A stretch of DNA of 64,000 nt. It comes from Pukyongia sp. GTDB taxonomy: Bacteria > Bacteroidota > Bacteroidia > Flavobacteriales > Flavobacteriaceae. The position numbers and the translations under genes were made by a program. Below the pieces are notes generated by a model. It made no database searches. It saw only the letters and a list, made by a program, of their open reading frames with translations, and was not told the DNA's origin. Below are positions 29,448 to 39,035 of this stretch, piece by piece; position 1 is the stretch's first letter, and each line of letters opens with the position of its first letter. The stretch spans positions 174,394-238,393 of the forward strand of contig JASBSY010000009.1 in assembly GCA_030148705.1 (NCBI GenBank). Direction: 5' to 3'.

Positions 29448-30194
29448 TACAATCCGTTTAATCACTCTTAATTTATGGGTATGATGCCGCTTGTCATTGC
29501 TGAAGATACCACTGTGATCCAATCGGTCGATACGAACTTTGCCATGGGCGTGGATGATATGGTTTTCAGCCATAATGATACCTACATGTACTATATCACC
29601 TTCTTCATTGTCGAAAAATGCAAGATCCCCGGGTTCACTTTCTTCAATAAAACTAAGAGCCTCTCCCTGAGTAGCCTGCTCACTGGCATCGCGAAGTAAG
29701 CGATAGCCGCATAGGCGGTACACAATCTGTGTAAATCCGCTGCAGTCTATTCCGAATGGTGTTTTACCACCCCACAAATATGGAGAGTTTAAAAAAAGAA
29801 CAGCGGTTTTAACTAATAAGGATTTATCTTGTTTTCCCATGATGCGGTTTCCTTCAAAACCGTGGTTGAGGAAACGGGCTGCAGAAAGATTAGCACCAAT
29901 AGGGATGCTCATTAAGAGTCCTTTTTCGGCGGTAATAAAGTTAACCAGGTCGGTGGAGTATTCACAGGGGGTTTCATTCAATTCCTTATACTCTTCTTTC
30001 GAAACTTCGAGGAATTGTTTATTGTCTATCCAGCCTTCGTAATCGTCGAATCCAGATCGAATCCTACTCCATTTCTTACGTTGTTCCAGGATCTTGAAGG
30101 TATCTCCGTAGAGCAGCTGATTAACCATTTCACTGCGGTCTGAAGCCTCCAACCTGATTGGAACGATACTTAAATTACAAAGTCCGAATTTCAT
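29445..30194 (-). CDS. NlpC/P60 (C40) peptidase with SH3 domain
   Basis: A cell wall or peptide hydrolase of 249 residues. The N-terminal third is an SH3b-like region (SIVPIRLEASDRSEMVNQLL, then a KWSRIRSGFDDYEGWI strand). The C-terminal NlpC/P60 domain has the catalytic cysteine in FGIDCSGFTQIVYRL (about 147-161), histidine in GDIVHVGIIM (about 202) and the third residue in HIIHAHG. No signal peptide is visible, so export is unclear. It is like the YkfC/endopeptidase group that cleaves gamma-D-Glu bonds. It lies 14 bp downstream of the thiolase gene on the same strand. Confidence 0.88.
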   Translation of the reverse strand: MKFGLCNLSIVPIRLEASDRSEMVNQLLYGDTFKILEQRKKWSRIRSGFDDYEGWIDNKQFLEVSKEEYKELNETPCEYSTDLVNFITAEKGLLMSIPIGANLSAARFLNHGFEGNRIMGKQDKSLLVKTAVLFLNSPYLWGGKTPFGIDCSGFTQIVYRLCGYRLLRDASEQATQGEALSFIEESEPGDLAFFDNEEGDIVHVGIIMAENHIIHAHGKVRIDRLDHSGIFSNDKRHHTHKLRVIKRIV

Positions 30195-30208
30195 GTATTA
30201 CACCAAAG

Positions 30209-31387
30209 TTAGTGGCGCTCGATTACCATGGCAGAAGCACCGCCCCCACCATTACAGATTGCGGCAGCTCCAATTTTACCATCGTTTTGAACTAATACAT
30301 TCAGTAAGGTGATCAAAATCCTGGCACCGCTACAACCTAGTGGGTGACCCAGGGAAACGGCACCTCCGTGGACGTTCACATTAGAACTATCCAGGTTTAG
30401 AAGTTTCATATTTGCTAATCCAACTACTGCAAAGGCTTCATTGAATTCAAAGTAATCAACATCATTCAACGAAATCCCCGCTTTTTCTATGGCTTTTGGA
30501 AGTGCTTTGGCCGGAGCAGTGGTAAACCACTTGGGTTCCTGCGCGGCATCGGCATACGACTTTATAGTGGCCAGTGGTTTCAACCCGAGTTCTTCAGCTT
30601 TTTCAGCACTCATCAGGATAAGTGCTGCAGCACCATCATTGATGGTAGAGGCATTAGCTGCCGTTACTGTACCATCCTTGGAAAATGCAGGTCGAAGCGA
30701 AGGAATTTTTTCCATCCGGACATTTTTGAACTCCTCATCTTCCGAAACTGTTATCGGCTCACCGCGTCGCTGAGGGACTTCAACCGGTACTACTTCTTCA
30801 GAGAATTTTCCTTCGGCCCAGGCCTTTGCCGATCGCTTATAGGATTCGATGGCGAATGCATCCTGCTCCTCCCTTGTAAAATTGTGCTCAACAGCACATA
30901 GGTCTGCACAAACTCCCATGGCGTTATGGTCGTACGCATCAACCAGGCCATCTTTCTGCATCCCGTCTTCCATTGTTGCAGGGCCAAACTTATGTCCGTT
31001 CCGCATATGAACATAGTGCGGAATATTACTCATACTTTCCATACCCCCGGCGAGCACAATATCGGCATCTCCCAAAGCTATAGCCTGGGCGGCATGCATC
31101 ACGGCCTTCATCCCGGAAGCACATACCTTATTTACAGTAGTACACGGAACCGTATCAGGAATACCGGCATTGAGTGCAGCCTGTCTTGCCGGAGCCTGAC
31201 CTACGCCTGCCTGCACTACATTACCCATAAAGACTTCCTGAATCATGGACGGGTCCAGATCGATCTTAGATAAAGCGCCTTTGATGGCCGCCGATCCCAG
31301 CTGGGTAGCGCTTAAAGATGAAAGGCTTCCCATAAAACTACCAATTGGTGTTCTGGCTGCCGCGACGATTACTACTTTTTTACTCAT
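30209..31387 (-). CDS. Acetyl-CoA C-acyltransferase (thiolase)
   Basis: A 392-residue thiolase that makes or cleaves 3-ketoacyl-CoA, serving acetoacetyl-CoA synthesis or beta-oxidation. The nucleophilic cysteine is in TTVNKVCASGMKA (about residue 88). The second signature NVHGGAVSLGHPLGCSGAR is near residue 346, and the final active-site cysteine is in AAICNGGGGASAM. The gene order thiolase then NlpC/P60 on the same strand suggests a shared transcript. Distinguishing acetyl-CoA acetyltransferase from a longer-chain enzyme is not possible from sequence alone. Confidence 0.93.
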   Translation of the reverse strand: MSKKVVIVAAARTPIGSFMGSLSSLSATQLGSAAIKGALSKIDLDPSMIQEVFMGNVVQAGVGQAPARQAALNAGIPDTVPCTTVNKVCASGMKAVMHAAQAIALGDADIVLAGGMESMSNIPHYVHMRNGHKFGPATMEDGMQKDGLVDAYDHNAMGVCADLCAVEHNFTREEQDAFAIESYKRSAKAWAEGKFSEEVVPVEVPQRRGEPITVSEDEEFKNVRMEKIPSLRPAFSKDGTVTAANASTINDGAAALILMSAEKAEELGLKPLATIKSYADAAQEPKWFTTAPAKALPKAIEKAGISLNDVDYFEFNEAFAVVGLANMKLLNLDSSNVNVHGGAVSLGHPLGCSGARILITLLNVLVQNDGKIGAAAICNGGGGASAMVIERH

Positions 31388-31420
31388 AGGTACTGTGTTT
31401 TTTTAATTTTTGAAGGAATG

Positions 31421-31451
31421 CAAATTTACATATTATTAGCTGAATTATCAA
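31421..31451 (-). promoter_or_regulatory. Promoter of thiolase operon (-33 and -7)
   Basis: On the minus strand TTG (31451-31449), a 20-bp spacer and TAAATTTG (31428-31421) match the Bacteroidota consensus closely. The -7 element lies 33 bp before the thiolase ATG. It is one of the best matches in the window. Confidence 0.6.
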
Positions 31452-31505
31452 TTGAATTGAGGTGAGCTTCTATGAATAGTCGGTCGATATTCATACTTTT
31501 AACCA

Positions 31506-31513
31506 TAGATTTG
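31506..31513 (+). promoter_or_regulatory. -7 element at the 7TM-HD start
   Basis: TAGATTTG is an exact TAnnTTTG match ending 5 bases before the ATG at 31519. If used, the mRNA would be leaderless or nearly so. No -33 TTG is evident. Confidence 0.35.
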
Positions 31514-31518
31514 CGTGT

Positions 31519-33567
31519 ATGGATAAACAACTGTCTCAGTTTACTAAAAAACAAGCTCTGGTTTATAAGGTATTCCTCTTTGTTGCGGCAACCTTGTTAA
31601 TCATTTATCTTCTTCCTAAAGGCGGTCAGTTTAAATACGATTTTCAGAAAGGGAAGCCCTGGATGTATGAGAATTTGTACGCCCCCTTCAGTTTTACAAT
31701 AAAGAAAAGTGAAGAAACTCTGGAGGCCGAAAAACAGGAGATCAGGAAATCTGCCATTCCTTATTTCGATTACGATTCGGCGGCAGCCGAGCAAACTGCA
31801 ATTCGGTTTCAGAATTTATTGAATGAAAATTATGCCGACAGCATCTACAGAATTCCGAAGAACAGGTTAAGCGATATCGGTAATGAAATTCTGGACGAAG
31901 TGAATGCACATGGGTTTACTCAGGAAATCCAGCCTTTCGATCCCGAACAACTCGTCTATCTTAAAAATGGTAATCAGGTTGAGGAGATCGCCTACAACCA
32001 GATCATTAAAAGTGAAGATCTAAAGGACCGGCTGGAGCGTATGATCCATTCCCGAACCAGTTCGGAGAATGGCCGGGAACTACTTGGAATTCTACTTAAC
32101 AGGGCGCTCACTCCTACGGTAACCTATAACAGTAAATTGACAGAAGCTGCCATAGCTTCAGAAATAGAGGCGATTAATCCCAATCGCGGTATTATCGAAA
32201 AAGGCGGAAGGATTATTGCCAGGGGGGAAGTAGTGGAAGGCGACACTTTTCAAATCCTTAATTCCCTAAAGCTGGAGTACCAGTCGCAGGTATGGAGTAA
32301 ATCCAATCTGGTTTGGCTTCTGGTGGGATATTCGATGCTGGTATCGCTGGTATTCTTAATGTTGTTTCTGTTTTTGAAAAAGTATCGTCCGGATATTTAT
32401 TACAACAATACTAAGGTTACTTTTATCTTTTTCAACATAGTGCTCATGGTGTTCCTCACTACCGTGGTGGTTAAACTTGATGCCGCCTTTGTGTATGTAG
32501 TGCCACTGTGTATACTGCCCCTGATCATCAAGGCGTTCTTCGATCCCAGGCTAGGGTTGTTTGTCCATGTGCTCACCTTGTTATTACTGGGCTTTATAGT
32601 GCCGAATAGTTACGAATATCTCTTTCTGCAAATTATAGCAGGTATTGTTACCATATTAACTGTTTCCGAATTGTACAAACGCGCCAACCTCTTTATATCG
32701 GTTTCACAGATCACATTGGTTTACATCGTTGGGTATTTCGCTTTCTTTATTATCCAGGAAGGGAATATCGAATTATTGGAATGGCGCACTTTTGGTTACT
32801 TCATTTTATGTGGTTTGGCAACCTTGTTCGCACATCCGCTTATCTATTTCTACGAAAAGCTCTTCGGACTGGTTTCAGATGTTTCGTTGTTGGAATTAAG
32901 CGATACCAATAGTAAGCTGTTAAAGGAATTGTCGAACAAAGCTCCGGGTACTTTCCACCATTCTTTAAATGTAGCGAATCTTTCGGAGGCCGCAGCTAAC
33001 GAGATAGGTGCTAACTCCATGCTGGTAAGGGTAGGGGCCTTATACCACGACATAGGTAAAATGGTAAATCCAACTTATTTCACCGAGAACCAGGTAAATA
33101 CTATTAATGCGCACTCGGAACTTGCGCCCAAAGAAAGTTCAAAGATTATCATCGATCACGTGATTAACGGGATAGAGATCGCCAGGAAGAATAATTTACC
33201 CGACAGGATCATCGATTTTATCCGAACCCACCACGGAACTACCCTGGTATATTACTTTTACAAAAAAGAAAAGGAACTCAACGGTTCGGCCAGCCCTGAA
33301 GACTTTACGTATCCGGGCCCAATCCCTTTCAGCAGGGAAACGGCCATACTGATGATGGCCGACAGCGTTGAAGCGGCCAGCAAGAGTTTAAAGGATCCTA
33401 CTTCATCTAAAATAGACACCTTTGTCGAAAAGATCATCGATTCCCAAATGGAACACGGGCAGTTCCTAAATGCCGACATCACCTTCAAGGATATTCAAAT
33501 TATTAAGAAGGTGTTGAAGAAGAAGCTCAACAACATCTATCATTTAAGGGTGGAATACCCCGAATAG
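31519..33567 (+). CDS. 7TM-HD family phosphohydrolase (PgpH-like)
   Basis: A 682-residue membrane protein. The N-terminal membrane helix (about 17-32) is followed by an extracytoplasmic 7TMR-HDED domain (to about 265). Then come about seven membrane helices (roughly 270-460), starting LVWLLVGYSMLVSLVFLMLF. The cytoplasmic HD domain has HHSLNVANLSEAAA (about 484-497) and the HD pair in ALYHDIGKM (about 514), plus THHGTTLVYYFY. Related PgpH proteins hydrolyse the second messenger c-di-AMP. That activity is inferred from the family, and no cyclase gene is in this window. Confidence 0.88.
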   Translation: MDKQLSQFTKKQALVYKVFLFVAATLLIIYLLPKGGQFKYDFQKGKPWMYENLYAPFSFTIKKSEETLEAEKQEIRKSAIPYFDYDSAAAEQTAIRFQNLLNENYADSIYRIPKNRLSDIGNEILDEVNAHGFTQEIQPFDPEQLVYLKNGNQVEEIAYNQIIKSEDLKDRLERMIHSRTSSENGRELLGILLNRALTPTVTYNSKLTEAAIASEIEAINPNRGIIEKGGRIIARGEVVEGDTFQILNSLKLEYQSQVWSKSNLVWLLVGYSMLVSLVFLMLFLFLKKYRPDIYYNNTKVTFIFFNIVLMVFLTTVVVKLDAAFVYVVPLCILPLIIKAFFDPRLGLFVHVLTLLLLGFIVPNSYEYLFLQIIAGIVTILTVSELYKRANLFISVSQITLVYIVGYFAFFIIQEGNIELLEWRTFGYFILCGLATLFAHPLIYFYEKLFGLVSDVSLLELSDTNSKLLKELSNKAPGTFHHSLNVANLSEAAANEIGANSMLVRVGALYHDIGKMVNPTYFTENQVNTINAHSELAPKESSKIIIDHVINGIEIARKNNLPDRIIDFIRTHHGTTLVYYFYKKEKELNGSASPEDFTYPGPIPFSRETAILMMADSVEAASKSLKDPTSSKIDTFVEKIIDSQMEHGQFLNADITFKDIQIIKKVLKKKLNNIYHLRVEYPE

Positions 33568-33756
33568 ACAACTTATATTCAATCGGGGGGAATTCAATTC
33601 GTTAATAAAATTCTTAAAATCAACCCTGCTATACCGGCTTGATTAAGTTGGTGTTAACAACTGATGTTAAGGAGTCACAAAGTCTTACCGTAGAGACGTT
33701 TTCTGTATTAAGTTAGATATGAACAATTAGCAATTAATAATCTAAACTTAAAAATT

Positions 33757-34242
33757 ATGAGAACTTTATCTGACTTATTTGAACACGAACTCAAGGATTT
33801 ATATTCAGCAGAAAAGCAATTAGTGGAGGCACTGCCAAAGATGGTCAAGGCCGCTTCCGACAGTAAATTGCAAACGGCCTTTTCCGATCATTTGGAGGAA
33901 ACAAAAACACAGTTCGACCGGATTCATTCCATTTGCGAGGAGATGGAAATTAATCCCGGAAATACGAAATGCGAAGCTATGGAAGGCCTGATCAAGGAAT
34001 GCGAGGGTATGATTAAGGAAGATGCTTCTTCCGATGTGAAGGATGCCGGGTTAATTGCCTGTGCACAACGTGTGGAGCATTACGAAATTTCGGGTTACGG
34101 GACAGCCGTTCGCTTTGCCAAGGAACTCGGATTGAAGGAAATCGCCAAAAAGTTACAAACTACGTTGGACGAAGAATACGACGCCGACAACAAGTTGGAC
34201 AAATTAGCTGAAGGTCGATTAAACCAAAAAGCGCTTGCTTAA
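33757..34242 (+). CDS. DUF892 ferritin-like protein (YciE/YciF type)
   Basis: A 161-residue four-helix, ferritin-like protein of the DUF892 family, whose members are stress-induced in several bacteria. The opening TLSDLFEHELKDLYSAEKQL with its metal-binding Glu residues is diagnostic. Later ligands are in HLEETKTQFDRIHSICEEM and AQRVEHYEISGYG. It stands alone, with a 189-bp upstream spacer where I see no gene and a strong terminator after it, so it is probably monocistronic and separately regulated. Confidence 0.9.
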   Translation: MRTLSDLFEHELKDLYSAEKQLVEALPKMVKAASDSKLQTAFSDHLEETKTQFDRIHSICEEMEINPGNTKCEAMEGLIKECEGMIKEDASSDVKDAGLIACAQRVEHYEISGYGTAVRFAKELGLKEIAKKLQTTLDEEYDADNKLDKLAEGRLNQKALA

Positions 34243-34252
34243 TATACATAGT

Positions 34253-34290
34253 GAAACAGGCCCGTAAAAATACAGGCCTGTTTCGTTTTA
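34253..34290 (+). terminator. Intrinsic terminator after DUF892 gene
   Basis: GAAACAGGCC (34253-34262) pairs with GGCCTGTTTC (34275-34284) across a 12-base loop, followed by GTTTTA. The same core recurs as a 12-bp palindrome TACAGGCCTGTA at 34323-34334. Confidence 0.8.
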
Positions 34291-34371
34291 TACACATCAT
34301 AGCGGGCTTTGATGCTTTTATCTACAGGCCTGTATTATTTCATTTAATTATTAAAATCAAAAAACTATAGC

Positions 34372-34524
34372 ATGTCATTACTTACAATTATTCTAAACAT
34401 ACTTTTACCGCCATTAGCCGTTGCTATGAAGCATGGGTTGGGCAGTACCTTCTTGATCAATCTTATACTGACGATCATCGGTTGGATCCCTGGGGTTATT
34501 CACGCTTTTATTGTGAATGATTAG
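34372..34524 (+). CDS. YqaE/Pmp3 family small membrane protein
   Basis: A 50-residue protein of the YqaE/Pmp3 family: two hydrophobic helices, SLLTIILNILLPPLAVAM and TFLINLILTIIGWIPGVIHA, joined by a short loop (KHGLGS). The PPLAV segment in the first helix and the GWIPG-IHA segment in the second are characteristic. Family members affect membrane potential and salt or stress tolerance. It lies 129 bp after the DUF892 stress gene, beyond a terminator. It is followed by 285 bp in which I see only the promoter of the metal cluster. Confidence 0.85.
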   Translation: MSLLTIILNILLPPLAVAMKHGLGSTFLINLILTIIGWIPGVIHAFIVND

Positions 34525-34792
34525 AAAGAATTTAGATTTCATTTTCGACACTTAAGTATATGTAGAAAACACCTATATAGGGGTATCTACTGGTGCAAGG
34601 ACTATTTATAGGGTTGTTTCAGCATTAAATTACTCTTCTGAAGACTGTATTGATATTATTTGTTTTGATTAGTTGATAATTGATCGTTAAGAAAATTGGA
34701 TTTGAACTTAATCTAATTCCCGATAGTTTGAAGTTCTGAATTTCCCTTATATAAATTTCTGTTAAACAAAATTAACATCTGTGAATATTTCT

Positions 34793-34800
34793 TAGTTTTG
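34793..34800 (+). promoter_or_regulatory. Promoter -7 element of the metal-resistance cluster
   Basis: TAGTTTTG matches TAnnTTTG exactly, 9 bp before the first gene of the cluster (34810). The leader would be very short. No -33 TTG at the right spacing was found, as can occur at activator-dependent promoters. Confidence 0.45.
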
Positions 34801-34809
34801 TAAGTACAT

Positions 34810-35223
34810 ATGAAGCGGTTTTTCCATAAAACAACGGCGCTGTTAATGGCAGTAGTGGTATTATTCTCTACCATGTCATTCACGGTGAATATGCATTATT
34901 GTGGAGAATTGTTAGTTGATACTGCCATCTTCCTGCAGGCCAAAGGGTGTGGAATGGAGATGAACGTCCTAGCTGCCGAAGGGTGTTCAATTAGCAAGCC
35001 GAACTGTTGTGAAGACAAGCAAGTGGCTGTGGAAGGTCAGGACGAACTTCAGTTGCAGATTGATAAACTTGCTTTTGATCAACTATTCTTTATCACTTCA
35101 TTTTTAAATACGTACATCAACCACTTTGAGGGCTTAGAGAATAAGGTTACTCCTTACAAAAGGTATAAACCGCCCTTGGTCGTCAAGTTAATCTATAAGT
35201 TCGACGAGACCTACCTAATTTGA
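34810..35223 (+). CDS. HYC_CC_PP family protein
   Basis: A 137-residue exported protein of the HYC_CC_PP family, named for its three motifs. All are present: MHYCGE (about 31-36), a CC pair in PNCCEDKQ (about 61-68) and a PP pair in KRYKPPLVV near the C-terminus. A signal peptide or anchor (TTALLMAVVVLFSTMSFT) precedes the first motif. The family is known from Bacteroidota next to copper-type efflux genes. The cysteines suggest metal binding in the periplasm, but the activity has not been established. It is the first gene of the cluster, 104 bp before cusA. Confidence 0.82.
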   Translation: MKRFFHKTTALLMAVVVLFSTMSFTVNMHYCGELLVDTAIFLQAKGCGMEMNVLAAEGCSISKPNCCEDKQVAVEGQDELQLQIDKLAFDQLFFITSFLNTYINHFEGLENKVTPYKRYKPPLVVKLIYKFDETYLI

Positions 35224-35327
35224 TTTTTAAGCTTTAGACCATTCTATCCTGCGACACTTGTTTTAGGAGGAACAGCTGTATATGGTTTTTCTGAAGCCAA
35301 TGTCTAACTGTTTAACAATCAAACCAA

Positions 35328-38300
35328 ATGCTGAATAAAAGCATAAAATTCTTAATAGAAAATAAACTGGTGGCAGTTCTGTTGCTGGCCCTTTTCGTGG
35401 GCTGGGGTATCGTAAATGCACCGTTCAATTGGGATACAGGTCTCATACCAACAAACCCGGTGGCCGTAGATGCTATACCGGATATTGGCGAGAATCAGCA
35501 AATAGTATTTACAAAATGGGACGGTCGCTCCCCACAGGATATAGAAGATCAGATTACTTATCCGCTCACAACCACATTATTAGGCATACCCGGCGTGAAA
35601 ACCATTCGTAGTTCTTCTATGTTTGGTTTTTCAAGTATCTATATCATTTTTGAAGAAGATATAGAATTCTACTGGAGCCGGAGCCGAATCCTGGAAAAAT
35701 TGAATTCATTACCCGGTGGGTTGTTACCAGACGGTGTGAATCCGGCTTTGGGTCCGGATGCAACCGGGCTGGGACAGATATTCTGGTATACTCTAGAAGG
35801 CCGTGATCACCAAGGAAATGTTACCGGTGGGTGGGATTTGCAGGAACTGCGAAGTATTCAGGATTACTATGTAAAATACGCCTTATCTGCCGCTGGCGGC
35901 GTATCGGAAGTGGCCTCCATCGGGGGTTATGTGAAGGAGTATCAGGTTGATGTGAACCCTGAATTAATGCGACAATACAAAATCGGACTAGACGAGGTTG
36001 TAAAAGCCGTAAAGGAAAGCAATAAAGACATTGGCGCCCAAACACTGGAAATTAACCGGGCTGAATATTTAGTACGGGGATTGGGCTATGTAAAATCCAT
36101 TTCCGATATCGAGAATGCCGTAGTGACTTCCGAGAATTTTACAGCGGTTAGAATTAAAGATATAGGAAAGGTTTCATTAGGTCCTGCTGCCAGGCGAGGC
36201 ATACTGGATAAAGAAGGGGCCGAAGTTGTTGGCGCTGTGGTAGTGGCTCGCTACGGTGCAAACCCCATGGAAGTGATACAAAACGTAAAGGAAAAGATAA
36301 ACCAGATAAGTAGTGGTTTACCGTCGAAAGTATTGGCCGATGGCCGGACTTCACAGCTCACCATCGTGCCTTTTTACGACAGAACAGAACTAATACAGGA
36401 GACATTAGGAACACTCAATGAAGCCTTAACTCTGGAAATTCTGATCACCATTTTGGTTATTATTATCATGGTGTTTAACCTCCGGGCTTCCTTACTAATC
36501 TCAGGGCTATTGCCGGTGGCTGTTTTAATGGTCTTTATAGCGATGAAACTCTTTTCCGTGGACGCCAATATAGTCGCCTTATCTGGGATCGCGATCGCCA
36601 TCGGAACCATGGTGGATGTAGGGGTTATCCTGTCGGAAAATATCATACGTCATTTAGAGGAGGATAAGGGGAGATTATCAATAAACACGGTCGTTTACAA
36701 TGCCACCGCCGAAGTGTCGGGTGCGATCGTAACTGCAGTAATGACCACAATTATCAGTTTTATTCCCGTATTTACAATGATAGGAGCAGAGGGTAAACTT
36801 TTCCGACCATTAGCTTTTACAAAGACCTTTGCATTAACAGCTTCGATTATAGTGGCCTTGTTTTTAATACCACCGTTCGCCGCATATTTATTCAGAAAGA
36901 AAAGCATTAAGACCAACTTCAAATACATAGTGAACGGGCTATTAATTGGATTGGGAATTGTAGCTCTCTTCTTTGGCTACTGGTTGGGTTTGATATTAGT
37001 TGCGTTTGGAGTAACCGCAGTTCTCAACCTTAAAAATGTTATTAGCGGTAAGGAATCGAATCGAATCAATATCATTATTTCAGCAACAGCAATTGTTTTC
37101 CTGTTAGCGGCATACTGGAGGCCGCTGGGTGTCGATAAAAGCATTTTCTGGAACCTCATTTTTGTAGGGGTTATTTGCTTCGGTCTCTTAGGTTTCTTCT
37201 CCCTGTTCATTAAGTATTACACTCGCATCTTAAGATGGTGTTTAGAGAATAAATTACTCTTTCTCTCAATACCGGCAGTTATCGTAGTTGCCGGGTTTGT
37301 AATTATGAAAAACACGGGAAAGGAATTCATGCCATCCTTAAATGAGGGCTCTTTCTTATTAATGCCTACTTCCATGCCACATTCGGGGGTAGAGGAAAAC
37401 AAACGGGTGTTGCAGCAACTCGATATGGCTGTGGCGGGTATTCCGGAGATTGAAACAGTAGTGGGTAAGGCCGGGCGTACCGAATCGGCCTTAGACCCGG
37501 CACCTTTATCGATGTATGAAAACGTGATTCAGTATAAACCCGAGTATATGCTCAATGAAAACGGCGCACGGCAGCGATATAAAGTTAATGATGAGGGCTT
37601 GTTCGAAACGAAAGATGGCAGGTTTATAACAAACCCCAACAATACCGAAAATGCAAGCTGGAGCAAAGTGGACCGCTCTCAACTTATAGAAGACAGGGAC
37701 GGGGAATTTTACCGCAATTGGCGCCCCGAAATCCAATCGCCCGATGATATATGGAATGAAATTGTAAGAGTGACTAAAATACCCGGGGTTACTTCGGCGC
37801 CCAAATTACAACCGATCGAAACCCGCCTGGTAATGCTTCAAACGGGCATGCGCGCACCCATGGGAATAAAGGTAAAAGGACAGGATTTAAAACAGATCGA
37901 AGCCCTGGGAATACAATTGGAAGACATATTAAAGCAGGTAGAAGGTGTTAAGGACGAAGCGGTTTTTGCAGATCGAATTGTGGGCAAGCCCTATCTGCTT
38001 ATTGATATTGACAGAGAGAAGATAGCCCGTTACGGTATTTCAATTGATGACGTACAAAATGTCCTGCAGGTTGCGGTTGGTGGAATGGTTTTAACCCAAA
38101 CGGTTGAAGGAAGAGAGCGATATGGCGTGCGCGTGCGTTACCCGAGAGAATTAAGAGCAAACCCCACAGATCTGGAACAGATTTATGTACCGGTTTCAAA
38201 AGGCAGTCCCGTCCCTCTAAGTGAACTGGCAACTATTAAATACGAGCAAGGGCCACAGGTAATAAAAAGTGAAGACAACTTTTTGGTGGGATATGTTTTG

Positions 38301-39035
38301 TTTGATAAAATGGACGGCTTTGCAGAAGTCAATGTGGTTGAACGTGCACAGGAGTTAATCAGGGATAAGATTGAAAGGGGAGACTTAGTAATTCCGAAAG
38401 GGATTAACTACCAGTTCACCGGAACCTATGAAAATCAATTAAGGGCAGAAAAAACCTTGTCGGTGGTAGTACCATTATCACTGATAATCATATTCTTAAT
38501 TCTGTATTTTCAGTTCCGTTCTGTAGGGACATCCTTAATGGTGTTCACTGGGATCGCAGTAGCATTTGCCGGGGGATTTCTAATGATCTGGCTCTATGGT
38601 CAGGGGTGGTTTTTGAATTTCGATTTCTTTGGGGAGAACCTGCGGGATATGTTCCGGATGCATCCAATTAATTTAAGCGTTGCGGTGTGGGTTGGTTTTA
38701 TAGCACTCTTCGGAATTGCAACCGATGACGGGGTCGTGATGGCCACCTATCTAACCCAGACCTTTAATAAAAATTCCCCGGAGAATAAAAAACAGGTAAG
38801 AGCATCGGTTGTCGAGGCAGGTGAAAAGCGTATCAGGCCATGTTTAATGACCACAGCCACCACCATCTTAGCCTTATTACCAATTTTAACCTCCACGGGC
38901 CGGGGAAGCGATATTATGATACCTATGGCCATCCCAAGTTTTGGAGGCATGCTCATCGCATTGATCACATTATTCGTTGTACCCGTACTGTTCAGCTGGA
39001 AAGCTGAAGCTCAACTAAAAAGAACGACCAAATGA
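35328..39035 (+). CDS. CusA/CzcA-family heavy-metal RND efflux pump
   Basis: The inner-membrane proton-driven pump of a tripartite metal exporter. It shows the family opening (FLIENKLVAVLLLALFVGWG), the porter domain segment PDIGENQQIVFTKWDGRSP and the proton-relay helix GIAIAIGTMVDVGVILSEN, with Asp in the key position. The TM10 counterpart is GIATDDGVVMATYL. Cu/Ag specificity is suggested by neighbours (CopA, HYC_CC_PP). It is 1235 residues, about 190 more than E. coli CusA: extra membrane helices lie between TM6 and TM7 (about 520-630) and there is an insert in the second porter half (about 745-800). It overlaps the TolC-type gene by 4 bp. Confidence 0.92.
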   Translation: MLNKSIKFLIENKLVAVLLLALFVGWGIVNAPFNWDTGLIPTNPVAVDAIPDIGENQQIVFTKWDGRSPQDIEDQITYPLTTTLLGIPGVKTIRSSSMFGFSSIYIIFEEDIEFYWSRSRILEKLNSLPGGLLPDGVNPALGPDATGLGQIFWYTLEGRDHQGNVTGGWDLQELRSIQDYYVKYALSAAGGVSEVASIGGYVKEYQVDVNPELMRQYKIGLDEVVKAVKESNKDIGAQTLEINRAEYLVRGLGYVKSISDIENAVVTSENFTAVRIKDIGKVSLGPAARRGILDKEGAEVVGAVVVARYGANPMEVIQNVKEKINQISSGLPSKVLADGRTSQLTIVPFYDRTELIQETLGTLNEALTLEILITILVIIIMVFNLRASLLISGLLPVAVLMVFIAMKLFSVDANIVALSGIAIAIGTMVDVGVILSENIIRHLEEDKGRLSINTVVYNATAEVSGAIVTAVMTTIISFIPVFTMIGAEGKLFRPLAFTKTFALTASIIVALFLIPPFAAYLFRKKSIKTNFKYIVNGLLIGLGIVALFFGYWLGLILVAFGVTAVLNLKNVISGKESNRINIIISATAIVFLLAAYWRPLGVDKSIFWNLIFVGVICFGLLGFFSLFIKYYTRILRWCLENKLLFLSIPAVIVVAGFVIMKNTGKEFMPSLNEGSFLLMPTSMPHSGVEENKRVLQQLDMAVAGIPEIETVVGKAGRTESALDPAPLSMYENVIQYKPEYMLNENGARQRYKVNDEGLFETKDGRFITNPNNTENASWSKVDRSQLIEDRDGEFYRNWRPEIQSPDDIWNEIVRVTKIPGVTSAPKLQPIETRLVMLQTGMRAPMGIKVKGQDLKQIEALGIQLEDILKQVEGVKDEAVFADRIVGKPYLLIDIDREKIARYGISIDDVQNVLQVAVGGMVLTQTVEGRERYGVRVRYPRELRANPTDLEQIYVPVSKGSPVPLSELATIKYEQGPQVIKSEDNFLVGYVLFDKMDGFAEVNVVERAQELIRDKIERGDLVIPKGINYQFTGTYENQLRAEKTLSVVVPLSLIIIFLILYFQFRSVGTSLMVFTGIAVAFAGGFLMIWLYGQGWFLNFDFFGENLRDMFRMHPINLSVAVWVGFIALFGIATDDGVVMATYLTQTFNKNSPENKKQVRASVVEAGEKRIRPCLMTTATTILALLPILTSTGRGSDIMIPMAIPSFGGMLIALITLFVVPVLFSWKAEAQLKRTTK

